Shown: positions 43,813-54,313, numbered from the stretch's first letter. The stretch: DNA of 64,000 bases from Butyrivibrio fibrisolvens (GCF_023206215.1 NZ_CP065800.1:124001-188000), one strand, 5' to 3'. Translations and numbers: made by a program. The notes: generated from the sequence alone by a model not told the origin.

Positions 43813-44610
43813 TCAGATATCTACATCCTCTGCATCAAATACAGGCCCATCTGTACAGATCCTTGCGTTATTAACATGTGAATGTGCATCTACATCTCTT
43901 GTTTTTACAACGCATCCAAGGCAGGCTCCAACGCCGCATGCCATCCTCTCTTCAAGAGACAGATATGCCTTCATGTTATGCTCTGCGGCATACTTTTTGA
44001 TTCCTCTAAGCATCGGCATAGGTCCGCAGGTATAGATAACATCGCCCTCGATGTTCTGCTCATTAAGGGCATCTATTACAGTTCCGTGCGTACCAAGACT
44101 TCCATCGTCTGTAGCTATATACAGCTCAGCATATTTTCTGAATTCATCAGCAAGGAAAGTCTGATCATTCCTGTATCCCATTACTATCTTGATATCTTTA
44201 GGACGCTTATCTTCCGAAAGTCTTGTGAGCCTTTTTGCAAGCTCCAAAAGCGGAGGAACACCGATTCCGCCGCCCATAAGGATTGCAGTCTTACCTGCAG
44301 CTTCTTCCATAGGATAGCCATTCCCCAGAGGTCCCAGTACATCCACCTGATCACCCTCTGATAGTTTTGAAAAAAGATCTGTTCCCTTGCCCACAACTCT
44401 GTAAACGAGCCTTAATTCATTTTTTTCCTTATCTACACCGCAGATACTGATAGGACGAGGAAGGAGAGAAGACTTATCATCTGTATAAACTCCAACGAAC
44501 TGACCGGGAACTGCATCCTCTGTAATCTCTGTTTCAAGTCTTAGATCATATATCCCATCAGCAATGATCTTCTGAGATATAACTTTTGCACTTACTTTCT
44601 TCTTTGCCAT
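43813..44610 (-). CDS. pyrK: Dihydroorotate dehydrogenase electron-transfer subunit
   Basis: 265 residues from the ATG at 44610, preceded by GAGG with 6-base spacing; the ATG at 44622 in the same frame lacks a site. FAD-binding part (LLPRPISICGVD), NAD-binding part (ILMGGGIGVPPLLELAKRL), and C-terminal 2Fe-2S ligands in ACGVGACLGCVVKTRD plus a later Cys (ARICTDGP). It passes electrons from PyrD to NAD. It lies between pyrC and pyrD, with a three-hairpin leader. Confidence 0.95.
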   Translation of the reverse strand: MAKKKVSAKVISQKIIADGIYDLRLETEITEDAVPGQFVGVYTDDKSSLLPRPISICGVDKEKNELRLVYRVVGKGTDLFSKLSEGDQVDVLGPLGNGYPMEEAAGKTAILMGGGIGVPPLLELAKRLTRLSEDKRPKDIKIVMGYRNDQTFLADEFRKYAELYIATDDGSLGTHGTVIDALNEQNIEGDVIYTCGPMPMLRGIKKYAAEHNMKAYLSLEERMACGVGACLGCVVKTRDVDAHSHVNNARICTDGPVFDAEDVDI

Positions 44611-44621
44611 AAATAACCTCA

Positions 44622-44710
44622 TGTCGCGAGTGAAACGAGCGACTAATGGTTCAAATTGGTGGAGCTCGCGACACCAATTTGGGTTTGAAAATGGAACATT
44701 TTCAAACTTA
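44622..44710. other. Three consecutive hairpins between pyrC and pyrK
   Basis: Read on the minus strand: GTTTGAAAATG/CATTTTCAAAC with a 3-base loop (44686-44710), AAATTGGTG/CACCAATTT (44657-44684), and GTCGC/GCGAC near 44626-44646 just before the pyrK ribosome site. The hairpins fill almost the entire gap. Possible attenuation or processing; no PyrR anti-terminator sequence was recognised. Confidence 0.6.
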
Positions 44711-44717
44711 CCTACCT

Positions 44718-46052
44718 TTAGAATGTTTTATATACAACCTTACCACTTGCTATAGTATACTTGATTACCCCCGGCATTGTCTCTCCAATAAATGGAGAAT
44801 TTACAGCTTTTGATGCAAACTTGTCCGGAACAACCCACTTTTCATTTTTATCAAATATCATAAGATCCGCCGGTGCTCCCTCTTTAACAGCTCCTCCCGG
44901 AAGTTCGTATAGCCTTGCCGTAGCTGTGCTCATACGATCAAGAAGTTCTCTTATCGTCAGATATCCCGGCTCCACAAGTTCTCTAAGTCCTAAGGAAAAA
45001 GCTGTTTCAAGCCCTATTATTCCACTTGGAGCATCCTTAAAATCTCTGTCCTTTTCTTCCTTACTATGAGGAGCATGATCTGTTGCGATCATATCTATAG
45101 TCCCATCTTGAAGTCCCTTGATTATTGCAAGTCTGTCATCTTCTTTTCTAAGAGGAGGATTCATCTTGGCAAGGGTTCCATGCTTTTTTACTGCTTCATC
45201 TGTAAGAGTGAAGTGATGAGGAGTAGCCTCTGCATGGATATTAGCTCCATTTTTCCTTGCCTGTCTTATAAGTTCGACTGCCTCTTTAGTACTGATATGC
45301 TGTATTGTAAGCGCGCATCCTGTCTCCTCAGCGATCCTTATATCTCGTTCAACCATAGATATTTCTGCCATGCGATCAGATCCTGTAAGTCCAAGGCTTT
45401 CTGCCGCGCTTCCAGAATTTACTCCATTTTCTTTTATATATTTGGGATTTTCTTCGTGAAGACTTATCACTTTATTAAGCCTTGCTGCATTCTCACACGC
45501 AATCTTCATAAGGCTTTCTTCGATTACAGGTTTTCCATCATCTGTAAATAGAACTGCCCCTGCCTTTATAAGCGCAGACATATCAGTAAGCTCTCGCCCT
45601 TCCATACCCATAGTCACGTTGGCACATACGTAGGTATGGATTCCTGTTGTAGCACCTTTTTCAAGAGCATATTTAAGAGTCTCGGGATTGTCCATATGAG
45701 GGATAGTATTGCCCATCATGATGACACTTGTATATCCGCCCTTTGCTGCAGCACTGGCCCCTGTTATTATATCTTCCTTGTAAGTCTGGCCGGGATCTCT
45801 AAAGTGTACATGACCATCTATAAGACCTGCTGTCACTATAAGTCCGTCTGCATCAATAACCTGAAGACCAGAAGCTGTGTCATTACTGCCTTCTATACCA
45901 CTACATTCAGTGATATCACATTCATTGGTACTACTTTCATTGGTAGCATCGCTTATCTTAGATATAATGCCATCGTCGCTAATAAGGATATCAGCTTTAC
46001 CTTCCCTGCCGGATTCAGGGTCTATCACATATCCGTTTTTTATTAATAGCAT
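44718..46052 (-). CDS. pyrC: Dihydroorotase
   Basis: 444 residues, class I dihydroorotase. Metal motif GLIDGHVHFRDPGQTYKED near 77-95, later metal ligands (SLHEENPKYI, IQHISTKEAVELI, ATDHAPHSKEEK). Closes carbamoyl-aspartate to dihydroorotate. An insertion of about 26 residues at 36-62 (Ser, Thr, Asn, Glu, Cys, Gly) interrupts the N-terminal sandwich; its DNA is a run of short repeats. The gene heads the pyrC-pyrK-pyrD group. Confidence 0.95.
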   Translation of the reverse strand: MLLIKNGYVIDPESGREGKADILISDDGIISKISDATNESSTNECDITECSGIEGSNDTASGLQVIDADGLIVTAGLIDGHVHFRDPGQTYKEDIITGASAAAKGGYTSVIMMGNTIPHMDNPETLKYALEKGATTGIHTYVCANVTMGMEGRELTDMSALIKAGAVLFTDDGKPVIEESLMKIACENAARLNKVISLHEENPKYIKENGVNSGSAAESLGLTGSDRMAEISMVERDIRIAEETGCALTIQHISTKEAVELIRQARKNGANIHAEATPHHFTLTDEAVKKHGTLAKMNPPLRKEDDRLAIIKGLQDGTIDMIATDHAPHSKEEKDRDFKDAPSGIIGLETAFSLGLRELVEPGYLTIRELLDRMSTATARLYELPGGAVKEGAPADLMIFDKNEKWVVPDKFASKAVNSPFIGETMPGVIKYTIASGKVVYKTF

Positions 46053-46276
46053 CGTGCTCTCCCTTATACCTTTGTATCTTTATGCTAATAAACTCTTCGT
46101 GAGAAAAGAATTGAATCCTTTACCTTTTAAAACCAAGGTATTATCATCGTCCCAAAAGGATTTGACCTACAATATACATCTAAATTATAATAAATCTGCA
46201 TCTGTGGTTTTGTCCAATATATATTGCAAAACCACTTAATTATTACTAACTAAAACTCGCAGCACAAGGAGACAAA

Positions 46277-47011
46277 ATGATAAGATTCATTCTTACTGCA
46301 ATATTTTTACTTGTATTTTTTATAGTATCAATTCCGCTCTATATCATCGAACTTATAATAGGTCTTATCAATAAAGATCTATCAAGGAGAAGTTCACTTG
46401 CTATCGTATCCTGGGCATTTAGAGTTGTAGCATTCCTATCAGGTGTCAAGCTCACTGTTAAGGGTGAAGAGAATGTTCCTAAGGACGAAGCTGTTCTGTA
46501 TATCGGTAACCACTTAAGCTACTTCGACGTAGTGCTTACCTATTGCAGAGTTCCAAGACCTACAGGTTATATAGCCAAGAAGGAATTCTTAAAGGTTCCG
46601 TTCCTGTCCTGGTGGATGCTATTCCTCGACTGCCTCTTCATGGATAGAAGCGATGTCAAGCAGAGCGCTCAGATCATCTTCTCAGCAATTGATAAGATCA
46701 AAAGCGGCATCTCCATCTGCATATATCCGGAAGGCACCAGAAACAAGGACGAAGTTACAATTCAGGAATTCCACAAGGGAAGTTTCAAACCTGCGCAGCG
46801 TACCAACTGCCCTATCGTTCCAATGATTGTCACACATACACGTGACATCTTTGAGAACCACCTTCCATTCCTTAAGTCAACGCATGTAGTCCTCGAATAC
46901 CTTCCCCCAGTTCGCTTCAGCGACCTCTCTAAGGAAGATCAAAAGCAGGTTCATGAGTACTTCAGGAACATGATGCAGGAAGCTTATACCAGAAATCTTA
47001 ACGAGAACTAA
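46277..47011 (+). CDS. plsC: 1-acyl-glycerol-3-phosphate acyltransferase
   Basis: 244 residues. N-terminal membrane helix at about 4-30, NHLSYFD at 78-84 (the NHX4D acyltransferase motif, His79 and Asp84), and YPEGTRNKDE near 147. Makes phosphatidic acid at the inner face of the membrane. Ribosome site AAGGAG 5 bases upstream, terminator 6 bases downstream. Single-gene unit. Confidence 0.92.
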   Translation: MIRFILTAIFLLVFFIVSIPLYIIELIIGLINKDLSRRSSLAIVSWAFRVVAFLSGVKLTVKGEENVPKDEAVLYIGNHLSYFDVVLTYCRVPRPTGYIAKKEFLKVPFLSWWMLFLDCLFMDRSDVKQSAQIIFSAIDKIKSGISICIYPEGTRNKDEVTIQEFHKGSFKPAQRTNCPIVPMIVTHTRDIFENHLPFLKSTHVVLEYLPPVRFSDLSKEDQKQVHEYFRNMMQEAYTRNLNEN

Positions 47012-47016
47012 AAAAT

Positions 47017-47049
47017 AAGGACATCGCTTTTACAGGCGGTGTCCTTTTT
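47017..47049 (+). terminator. Terminator of plsC
   Basis: Arms AAGGACATCGC and GGCGGTGTCCTT (one mismatch or bulge) with following T run. Confidence 0.8.
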
Positions 47050-47070
47050 AATAGCTAGCAGCTAGCACAT

Positions 47071-47333
47071 GATTAGTGAGATTCCCTTAGGATTTGCAGA
47101 CGGTGGACATTTATAAATAGTTTTCGCATCTTTGAGAGTTTTATAATAATTCAAGAGCATAATAGATGGAGATTTATATTCTTCTTATGGTCCGCATGTC
47201 TGAGCGAAGCGAGTTTCGGACCATAGAATATAAAGCTACAGCTATTGTGCCTTGAATTATATAAAACTATCAAGATGTGAAAACTATTTATAAATGTCCA
47301 CCGCCTTCAAATCCTAAGGGGATCTCACTGATC
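47071..47333. repeat. Giant inverted repeat (263 bases)
   Basis: Arms of about 120 bases pair almost throughout around GGTCCGCATGTCTGAGCG followed by AAGCGAGTTTCGGACC. It is homologous to the repeat at 17596-17882: shared ATAGATGGAGATTT, CATGTCTGAGCGAAGCGAG and GAATTATA blocks, with many paired differences elsewhere. It lies between convergent plsC and the GH9-like gene. Confidence 0.85.
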
Positions 47334-47354
47334 ATGTTGGACTCTATACAAGCT

Positions 47355-48938
47355 CTACATTATCGCACTAAGCAGTATCAGGAACTCGGCATCCAGGATG
47401 GGATCGTACAGGATCCCTGTTTTGGTGCCGTTTTGTTTGTAGGTATATTCTGTGGTATCTGTAGCCAGATTGGCTCCGGAAGGCCCTCTTCCCAGAAGAA
47501 AATGTGCATGATTTTCTATTATCTCAACATATTCCTGACTGTATATTATATGGTTGGTCACTGTAAGGCAGCGCATATTACGAAGGATCGTCGTGATATC
47601 ATCATAACTTCCTGTAGATATCATATAATCTGATTTCTTGGATGCAACACTTATGGTCTCAGCCTCGCCTATCAGCGCTCCCATTATCTTAGAACACACA
47701 TCTCTGTTAACAGGCTGAGTAGTCTTAAGATAGCATATGCCTCCCATGAAGATACAGTCATTCATGATAAAATCTGATTCGAATGAGCTACTCTTAAAAT
47801 ATGTCGAAAGACAATTCTCATAAGTCTTGTCCCCCGTCAATCTGTAAAGCTGCGCAGCTGCAAGAAACGAAGCATCACAGCTTCCCAAAGCTCCCATTGA
47901 AGAAGCTGCTTCATAAGCCTTCTTGGAAGCTTCCAGACACTTTTTGGAAAAATCAGGATCGATATTCCCATAAACATAACTGCACCAGCCAAGGGTTGCC
48001 GCAAAGCTGATAGTAGCCTGAGGCGTAACATCTGTTACTATAACCTGGGCCATAGACAGGTTCTGTCCTGCTTTGGCATTGGTCAGAGCAGATGCATATA
48101 CTCCTCCTGTACTCTTATCCTGCATCTTCAAAAGCCAGTCTGCCTCATATCTTATCTCATCAAGGACATCCGGAACATCATCCCCGCTTTCTGGAATCCC
48201 GCAATCTTTAGTAAATACCTCAGGATTCATCTCATACGAAAGCAGAAGGTTATCTATTATAAGGCATCCCGTCTCAACGTCTCTGTCCGCATTAGAATCA
48301 AGGTGCCATCCGCCTGTTATATCAAGGGTTTTAGAACTGTCACTTTTATAAGTTGCAAGATCAGAGTGGCATATACCTCTGGCATCGTCACCTGCGTATT
48401 CCTGCGTCAGCGCAACACCGCACCTGTTAAGGTAGTACTGCCTCAGCGCACTTTCATACAGCATGTCATATACACCATCTCCTATGGAAAAAGAGCAGGA
48501 GTCCCCCAGTCCTTCTGCGTAGATATAATAGTCACCATCTGTCTGATAGTCTGTAAATGTTCCGCTTCCAATGCATTCGCCTGTATCACCGGCCTTATCC
48601 AAAGACCATGTGATTGAAGCTGTAAAAACGGCAGCATCATCCGCTACTTTTCTGATCTCAAATGTTGATGGAAGCTTAGAAGTATCTAAATCTTTGTTTA
48701 TAAAAAGAACTGTCTTGGAAGCTCCCGTTCTATAGCCGTTTTGATCGGTCAGAATTTTAGGAGATATGCTTTCAAGAGCTATAGCCGTAGAAAGGGCCGG
48801 ATCCGGCGTAGTAAGCGAATCCTCTTGTATAGTATCTGTGATGGGATTGATAGAAGGCGCAGATTCTGCGCACCCTGAAACGAGTAAAACACAGGTCAAT
48901 AGCAAAATACTGGTAGCTCTTATCTTATGTGATAGCAT
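47355..48938 (-). CDS. GH9-like lipoprotein with degenerate catalytic motif
   Basis: 527 residues. Lipoprotein signal at the N-terminus with lipobox LLVSGC near residue 23. It is followed by an immunoglobulin-like domain (KILTDQNGYRTGASKTVLF) and an (alpha/alpha)6-type domain like family 9 cellulases, with LLGRGPSGANLATD near the end. Where active GH9 enzymes have GGW.DAGD, this one has GGWHLDSNADRDV, so the catalytic aspartate pair is not conserved. It may be a binding protein or have altered activity on the cell surface. Confidence 0.7.
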   Translation of the reverse strand: MLSHKIRATSILLLTCVLLVSGCAESAPSINPITDTIQEDSLTTPDPALSTAIALESISPKILTDQNGYRTGASKTVLFINKDLDTSKLPSTFEIRKVADDAAVFTASITWSLDKAGDTGECIGSGTFTDYQTDGDYYIYAEGLGDSCSFSIGDGVYDMLYESALRQYYLNRCGVALTQEYAGDDARGICHSDLATYKSDSSKTLDITGGWHLDSNADRDVETGCLIIDNLLLSYEMNPEVFTKDCGIPESGDDVPDVLDEIRYEADWLLKMQDKSTGGVYASALTNAKAGQNLSMAQVIVTDVTPQATISFAATLGWCSYVYGNIDPDFSKKCLEASKKAYEAASSMGALGSCDASFLAAAQLYRLTGDKTYENCLSTYFKSSSFESDFIMNDCIFMGGICYLKTTQPVNRDVCSKIMGALIGEAETISVASKKSDYMISTGSYDDITTILRNMRCLTVTNHIIYSQEYVEIIENHAHFLLGRGPSGANLATDTTEYTYKQNGTKTGILYDPILDAEFLILLSAIM

Positions 48939-48992
48939 AACGAAAGAAGTCCCCCAATTTCAGTAGATTGATATATAGAAATACATAAAGCC

Positions 48993-49023
48993 ATAATGCC
49001 AGCCGTATAGAGCCTGGCATTAT
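48993..49023 (-). terminator. Hairpin after the hydratase gene
   Basis: ATAATGCCA and TGGCATTAT arms around 13 bases, about 35 bases past the stop codon on the minus strand. No strong T tail. Confidence 0.5.
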
Positions 49024-49056
49024 GACTTTAAAACCTATGATGTTACTTATATTATA

Positions 49057-51351
49057 TTACTGTCTGTTGAAATTGATAAGACATCCATCAAGAATGATCT
49101 GTCTTTCATGATCTGTAAGATCACCAAGAGTCATAGTAAACTCTTTGGTCTGGTCACCACTTACAGCTACCGCTTTGATAGTATCAGCCTTGTCCTCAAC
49201 TTCTTTTCTTATATCAGGAAGGAAGATGTAATCAAGGTTCTTAAATGGAAGGTCGCCCTGCTCGATTATAAGCGGAAGCATACCCCAGTTTATGAGATTG
49301 GAACGATAACGCTTAGTAGCATATTCATTGGCTACATTAGCCCATCCTCCAAGAACCTTCTGGCAGGAGGCTGCCTGCTCACGGGCTGATCCATCGCCCG
49401 GCTTAACTGCAAAAATAGTTGAACCAAATCCAACGCTTTCAACATCTATTGTGACATCTGCACCGGACTTTTTGATAGTATCTACCACATTTTCAAGTTC
49501 CGGTACTGCCTTGAAAGGATCATCTCCTGCAACAAGGGCTGTCTCAGCTTTCTGGATCTCCTTGGCACGACCTACATACTCAGGATCTTTTCTTGAAAGA
49601 GTAAACTCTGCAAGTCCCTGAGGATTAGATCTGTAAGATGATGTCTCACCGGAAGGTATAAGCTCGTCAGTTGTTGTAACAGGATCATGGATCTCAGATA
49701 CAACCTTAAGTACAAGATCCTTGGGAAGTGCCTCCATCTTAGGCCAGTCTTTGATGTTAGGTCCGAACTGAATCTGAGCATCCGGATCAGCAACGCCGTG
49801 TGAATCAAATACTCTGTTCTTATAAATATTGGCATCAAAATGATATGTATACTGATTGTATTCTCCATCAAACTCAGTTGCAGGTGTAAGGAAGCCCTTA
49901 TTGGCAGCTGTAGCTGCGATAGATCTTGCATCCATAAGTGCAACTGAAGATATCTGTCCGTTCTGAACCTTGGAACCTTCTCTGTTAGGGAAGTTACGTG
50001 TTGAGTGACGGATAGAGAATGCATTGTTGGCAGGTGTATCTCCTGCGCCAAAACATGGTCCACAGAAGGCGGTCTTAAGGACTGTTCCTGTCTCAAGGAG
50101 TGAAGCTGCAACGCCGTTTTTGAGAAGTTCCATATAAATAGGTGTAGATGCAGGATATACAGACATAGTGAACTTATCAGCTCCTATGTAGCGGCCCTTC
50201 ATGATATCAGCTGCGGCGCAGATATTCTCAAATCCGCCTCCGGCGCAGCCTGCGATGATACCCTGATCTACAAGGAACTTACCATCTACTATCTTGTCCT
50301 TAAGAGAGTACTCTATCTTATCTCCAAATGAAACCTTGGCTCTTTCTTCTGTCTCATGGAGCATCTGCTCAAGGTTAGCATTTACAAAATCAATCTCATA
50401 TGCCATAGAAGGATGGAAAGGCATAGCGATCATAGGTCTTATAGTGCTAAGATCCACCTTAACTACGCCGTCATAATATGCAACATCAGAAGGTGAGAGC
50501 TTCTTATAGTCTTCTTTTCTTCCATGGATCTCATAGAAGGACTCTATCTCATCATCTGTCTGCCAGATAGATGAAAGACAGGTGGTCTCTGTAGTCATAA
50601 CGTCAACGCCTATACGGAAGTCTGCAGAAAGGCTTGCAACGCCGGGACCTACGAACTCCATAACCTTGTTCTTGACATATCCTGACTTGAATACTTCACC
50701 GATAATAGCAAGAGCTACGTCCTGAGGTCCTACGCCCTTAACAGGCTCTCCTGTCATATATATAGCTATAACGCCCGGCATCTTGATATCATAAGTCTGA
50801 GACAGAAGCTGCTTAACAAGCTCAGGTCCGCCTTCTCCCATTGCCATGGTTCCAAGAGCGCCGTACCTTGTATGAGAATCAGATCCAAGGATCATGCCAC
50901 CACCTGTAGCAAGAACCTCTCTTGCAAACTGATGGATTACAGCCTGGTGAGGTGGAACATACATTCCGCCGTATTTCTTGGCTGCAGTAAGACCGAACAT
51001 ATGATCATCTTCATTGATAGTTCCACCTACTGCGCACAGAGAGTTATGGCAGTTGGTCAGAACATAAGGAATCGGGAACTTGGTAAGACCTGACGCACGT
51101 GCTGTCTGAATGATACCAACATATGTAATGTCATGGGAAGTGAGTTTATCGAATTTGATCTGAAGATCATCCATATTGCCCGATGTATTGTGGGCTTTGA
51201 GAATGCTATAGGCTATAGTACCCTTTTTAGCTTCTTCCTTATCCGGGGTCTTGCCTGTTTTAGCTGCTACGGCCTCTAAAGCATCTGCGCTGTCTTCTAT
51301 AAGATCTGTGCCGTTTACAAGATAAGCGCCTGTTTTTGTAGTAGTTATCAT
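49057..51351 (-). CDS. Aconitase-family hydratase (YbhJ-like)
   Basis: 764 residues from the ATG at 51351, chosen because AGGAGG lies 5 bases upstream; the frame opens 13 codons earlier. Aconitase fold: [23 protein letters not shown] near 160-183 and cluster Cys in [12 protein letters not shown] and [13 protein letters not shown]. The swivel domain follows at the C-terminus. Best match from memory is the YbhJ group, not classical AcnA. A hydro-lyase with a 4Fe-4S cluster; the substrate is unknown. No citrate synthase or isocitrate dehydrogenase is visible nearby. Confidence 0.8.
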   Translation of the reverse strand: MITTTKTGAYLVNGTDLIEDSADALEAVAAKTGKTPDKEEAKKGTIAYSILKAHNTSGNMDDLQIKFDKLTSHDITYVGIIQTARASGLTKFPIPYVLTNCHNSLCAVGGTINEDDHMFGLTAAKKYGGMYVPPHQAVIHQFAREVLATGGGMILGSDSHTRYGALGTMAMGEGGPELVKQLLSQTYDIKMPGVIAIYMTGEPVKGVGPQDVALAIIGEVFKSGYVKNKVMEFVGPGVASLSADFRIGVDVMTTETTCLSSIWQTDDEIESFYEIHGRKEDYKKLSPSDVAYYDGVVKVDLSTIRPMIAMPFHPSMAYEIDFVNANLEQMLHETEERAKVSFGDKIEYSLKDKIVDGKFLVDQGIIAGCAGGGFENICAAADIMKGRYIGADKFTMSVYPASTPIYMELLKNGVAASLLETGTVLKTAFCGPCFGAGDTPANNAFSIRHSTRNFPNREGSKVQNGQISSVALMDARSIAATAANKGFLTPATEFDGEYNQYTYHFDANIYKNRVFDSHGVADPDAQIQFGPNIKDWPKMEALPKDLVLKVVSEIHDPVTTTDELIPSGETSSYRSNPQGLAEFTLSRKDPEYVGRAKEIQKAETALVAGDDPFKAVPELENVVDTIKKSGADVTIDVESVGFGSTIFAVKPGDGSAREQAASCQKVLGGWANVANEYATKRYRSNLINWGMLPLIIEQGDLPFKNLDYIFLPDIRKEVEDKADTIKAVAVSGDQTKEFTMTLGDLTDHERQIILDGCLINFNRQ

Positions 51352-51603
51352 CTGAACCTCCTGCCAATAATATAAGGAACATATAATCACTTAATGACAT
51401 CACCGTATCATAAACCTTTGTTCTTATACTTGATAAAAAAATCATAGCCGGCTATATGCGTAATTATAAAAGAAACATTAAAGAAATTATATAATTCCAA
51501 GTTGTGATATACGTGTATACAATCTTACTTTTATAAATATACAATTTTATCTATATATAATCAAGTTACTAAATTAATATCCCTAATGTAGCGATTTTAT
51601 GTA

Positions 51604-51630
51604 AAAATCCCCTCCGCAAACGCGAAGGGG
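51604..51630 (-). terminator. Terminator of glgP
   Basis: Arms CCCCTTCGC and GCGGAGGGG around a 4-base loop, then ATTTTT on the minus strand. From here to 51351 no further feature was recognised apart from AT-rich promoter-like sequence. Confidence 0.8.
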
Positions 51631-51686
51631 AAACTAATTCATATAGATCAGGTTGTAAATACCTAAACTTACTATGCCATAATCAC

Positions 51687-54167
51687 TTAGATCTTGATCT
51701 TATCCAGATGCCATATATCCTTAACATACTCTTCTATAGTCCTGTCTGATGAGAACTTGCCACAGCATGCTGTCTGAAGCATAGCCATCTTGGCCCAGCC
51801 GGCCTTGTCCTCATAAGCCTTTCTGACCTTTGCCTGAGCCTCGGCATAGGAATGGAAGTCTTTAAGGATAAAATAAGTGTCTGCCTTACTTGTATCCTTA
51901 GTATTAAGAAGAGAGTTCCAAAGTGGTCTGAACAGTTCCTTGTCCTTACTGAAGGTTCCGTCGATGAGATGGTCCACTGTCTTTTTTATAACAGCATCGC
52001 TATTATAGATGCTCATAGGATCATAGTCATTTTTTCTCTCATGCTCTATGACTTCATCAGATGACATACCGAAAATGAAGGCATTGTCCTTGCCAACTTC
52101 TCCTACTATCTCTACGTTAGCTCCGTCCATGGTGCCGATGGTAACAGCACCGTTAAGCATCATCTTCATGTTACCTGTTCCGGACGCTTCACGGCTTGCG
52201 GTAGATATCTGCTCTGATACATCTGCTGCCGCAAAGATAAGCTCAGCATTGGATACCCTGTAATCTTCTATGAATACTACCTTGATACGACCGTTAACAT
52301 CAGGATCATTATTAACTACATCTGCTACTGAATTGATGAGCTTAATTGTAAGCTTTGCAATCCTGTATCCTGCCGCAGCTTTAGCACCAAAGATAAAGGT
52401 CTCCTTAGGCATATCGAACTTAGGATCTGACTTGATCTTGTCATACAGGTATATTACATGGAGTATATTAAGGAGCTGCCTTTTATACTCATGAAGTCTT
52501 TTTACCTGGCAGTCATAGATAGAATCAGGATCGATCTGGATGCCGTTATGCTGCAGGATATATTTGGCAAGTCTTTCTTTATTCTTTTTCTTGATAGCCA
52601 TGAATTCCTTGCCGGCCTTAGCTGTAGCAGCAGTCTTCTTAAGTCCCTTTAATACTGTAAGATCTGTTATCCAGCCGTCTCCAACCTTCTTGGTACACCA
52701 GTCTGCAAGAAGAGGATTAGCATGCATCAGGAATCTTCTCTGAGTGATACCATTGGTCTTATTGTTGAACTTCTCTGGCATCATCTCATAGAAATCCTTA
52801 AGTTCTCTCTTTTCAAGGATCTCTGTATGAAGTTTGGCGACACCGTTAACTGAGTGGCTTCCAACTATTGCAAGATGAGCCATACGTACCTGATTATCAT
52901 AGAGGATAGCCATCTTACGAAGCTTCTCGTCAACACTTGCATTATGATCGTTTGAATATCTGTTTACTATTTCTATATTAAATCTTCTATTGATCTCCTC
53001 AACTATCTGATATATACGAGGAAGAAGTCTCTGGAACAAATCCTGAGGCCACTTCTCAAGAGCTTCTGCCATGATAGTATGGTTGGTATAACAGCAGGTC
53101 TTGGTAGTAACATCCCATGCTTCATCCCATTCAAGATAATAGTCATCCATAAGAACTCTCATGAGCTCAGCTACAGCAACTGTAGGATGAGTATCATTGA
53201 GCTGGAATACATTCTTCTCGTAGAACTTTTTGATGTCATCATGATTCTTAAGGTATTTCTGAACAGCAGTCTGAACTGAAGCGGAGATGAAGAAATACTG
53301 CTGTTTGAGTCTTAGCTCTTTGCCCGCTATATGATTATCATTGGGATATAATACTTCACATATCTGCTTGGCAAGGTTCTCCTGCTCTACAGCCTTCTGA
53401 TAATCACCCTTATCAAAAGAGTCAAGCTGGAAATTGTTAATAGGCTCAGCATCCCAGATACGCAGAGTATCTACAACACCATTGCCATAGCCAAGAACAG
53501 GAAGGTCGTAAGGAACAGCTCTTACAGCCTGATAATCCTCCTGCTTGAACATAGTCCTGCCGTTCTCATCCTGATACATTCTGACATATCCGCCGAACTT
53601 TATCTCCTTGGCATATTCCTGACGGCGAAGTTCAAATGGATTGCCGTTAACAAGCCAGTCATCGGGCTTTTCAACCTGATATCCGTCATGTATCTCCTGA
53701 CGGAACATGCCGTATTTGTAACGGATTCCGCATCCGTATGCCACATAATTAAGAGATGCAAGTGAATCAAGGAAGCATGCAGCAAGTCTTCCAAGACCTC
53801 CGTTACCAAGGGCAGGATCCGGTTCCTGATCTTCTATGAGGTTTAGATCAACGCCAAGTTCATCCATAACCTCTCCTACGCCCTCATATGCACGAAGGTT
53901 TATGAGGTTATTGCCAAATGCTCGCCCCATCAGGAATTCCATGGACATATAATACACGATCTTGGGATCCTGCTCTTCCATGGCTTTCTGCGTGTCCATC
54001 CACTGATCGATGATCTGATCCTTGATGGCAAGGCTTGCCGCCTGATATATCTGCTGGGGAGTTGCTTCTTCGAGAGTTCTTCTGTAGAGAGTTTTGATAT
54101 TATATAAAACGCTACGCTTGAATAATTCTTTGTCAAAAGATTCTCTGGTCTTAGTAGTCTTAGCCAT
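51687..54167 (-). CDS. glgP: Glycogen/maltodextrin phosphorylase
   Basis: 826 residues from the ATG at 54167, chosen because TTGGAGG lies 7 bases upstream; the frame opens 10 codons earlier. Typical phosphorylase sequence throughout (ALGNGGLGRLAACFLDS near 117, RRFLMHANP), with the pyridoxal-phosphate site EASGTGNMKMMLNGAVTIGT near residue 665. Releases glucose 1-phosphate from storage glycogen or maltodextrin in the cytoplasm, feeding the phosphohexomutase. Single-gene unit. Confidence 0.96.
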   Translation of the reverse strand: MAKTTKTRESFDKELFKRSVLYNIKTLYRRTLEEATPQQIYQAASLAIKDQIIDQWMDTQKAMEEQDPKIVYYMSMEFLMGRAFGNNLINLRAYEGVGEVMDELGVDLNLIEDQEPDPALGNGGLGRLAACFLDSLASLNYVAYGCGIRYKYGMFRQEIHDGYQVEKPDDWLVNGNPFELRRQEYAKEIKFGGYVRMYQDENGRTMFKQEDYQAVRAVPYDLPVLGYGNGVVDTLRIWDAEPINNFQLDSFDKGDYQKAVEQENLAKQICEVLYPNDNHIAGKELRLKQQYFFISASVQTAVQKYLKNHDDIKKFYEKNVFQLNDTHPTVAVAELMRVLMDDYYLEWDEAWDVTTKTCCYTNHTIMAEALEKWPQDLFQRLLPRIYQIVEEINRRFNIEIVNRYSNDHNASVDEKLRKMAILYDNQVRMAHLAIVGSHSVNGVAKLHTEILEKRELKDFYEMMPEKFNNKTNGITQRRFLMHANPLLADWCTKKVGDGWITDLTVLKGLKKTAATAKAGKEFMAIKKKNKERLAKYILQHNGIQIDPDSIYDCQVKRLHEYKRQLLNILHVIYLYDKIKSDPKFDMPKETFIFGAKAAAGYRIAKLTIKLINSVADVVNNDPDVNGRIKVVFIEDYRVSNAELIFAAADVSEQISTASREASGTGNMKMMLNGAVTIGTMDGANVEIVGEVGKDNAFIFGMSSDEVIEHERKNDYDPMSIYNSDAVIKKTVDHLIDGTFSKDKELFRPLWNSLLNTKDTSKADTYFILKDFHSYAEAQAKVRKAYEDKAGWAKMAMLQTACCGKFSSDRTIEEYVKDIWHLDKIKI

Positions 54168-54313
54168 ATGTATACCTCCAAAAAGTAAACAATACAAGTA
54201 GAATACTTAAGCCGCGGATGCTGATAGCGACATACACATATATATAGATAATACAGATTATAGTACAAATTACATATATATTGTACTTTATTTTTGTTAA
54301 AAATAGCAAATTT

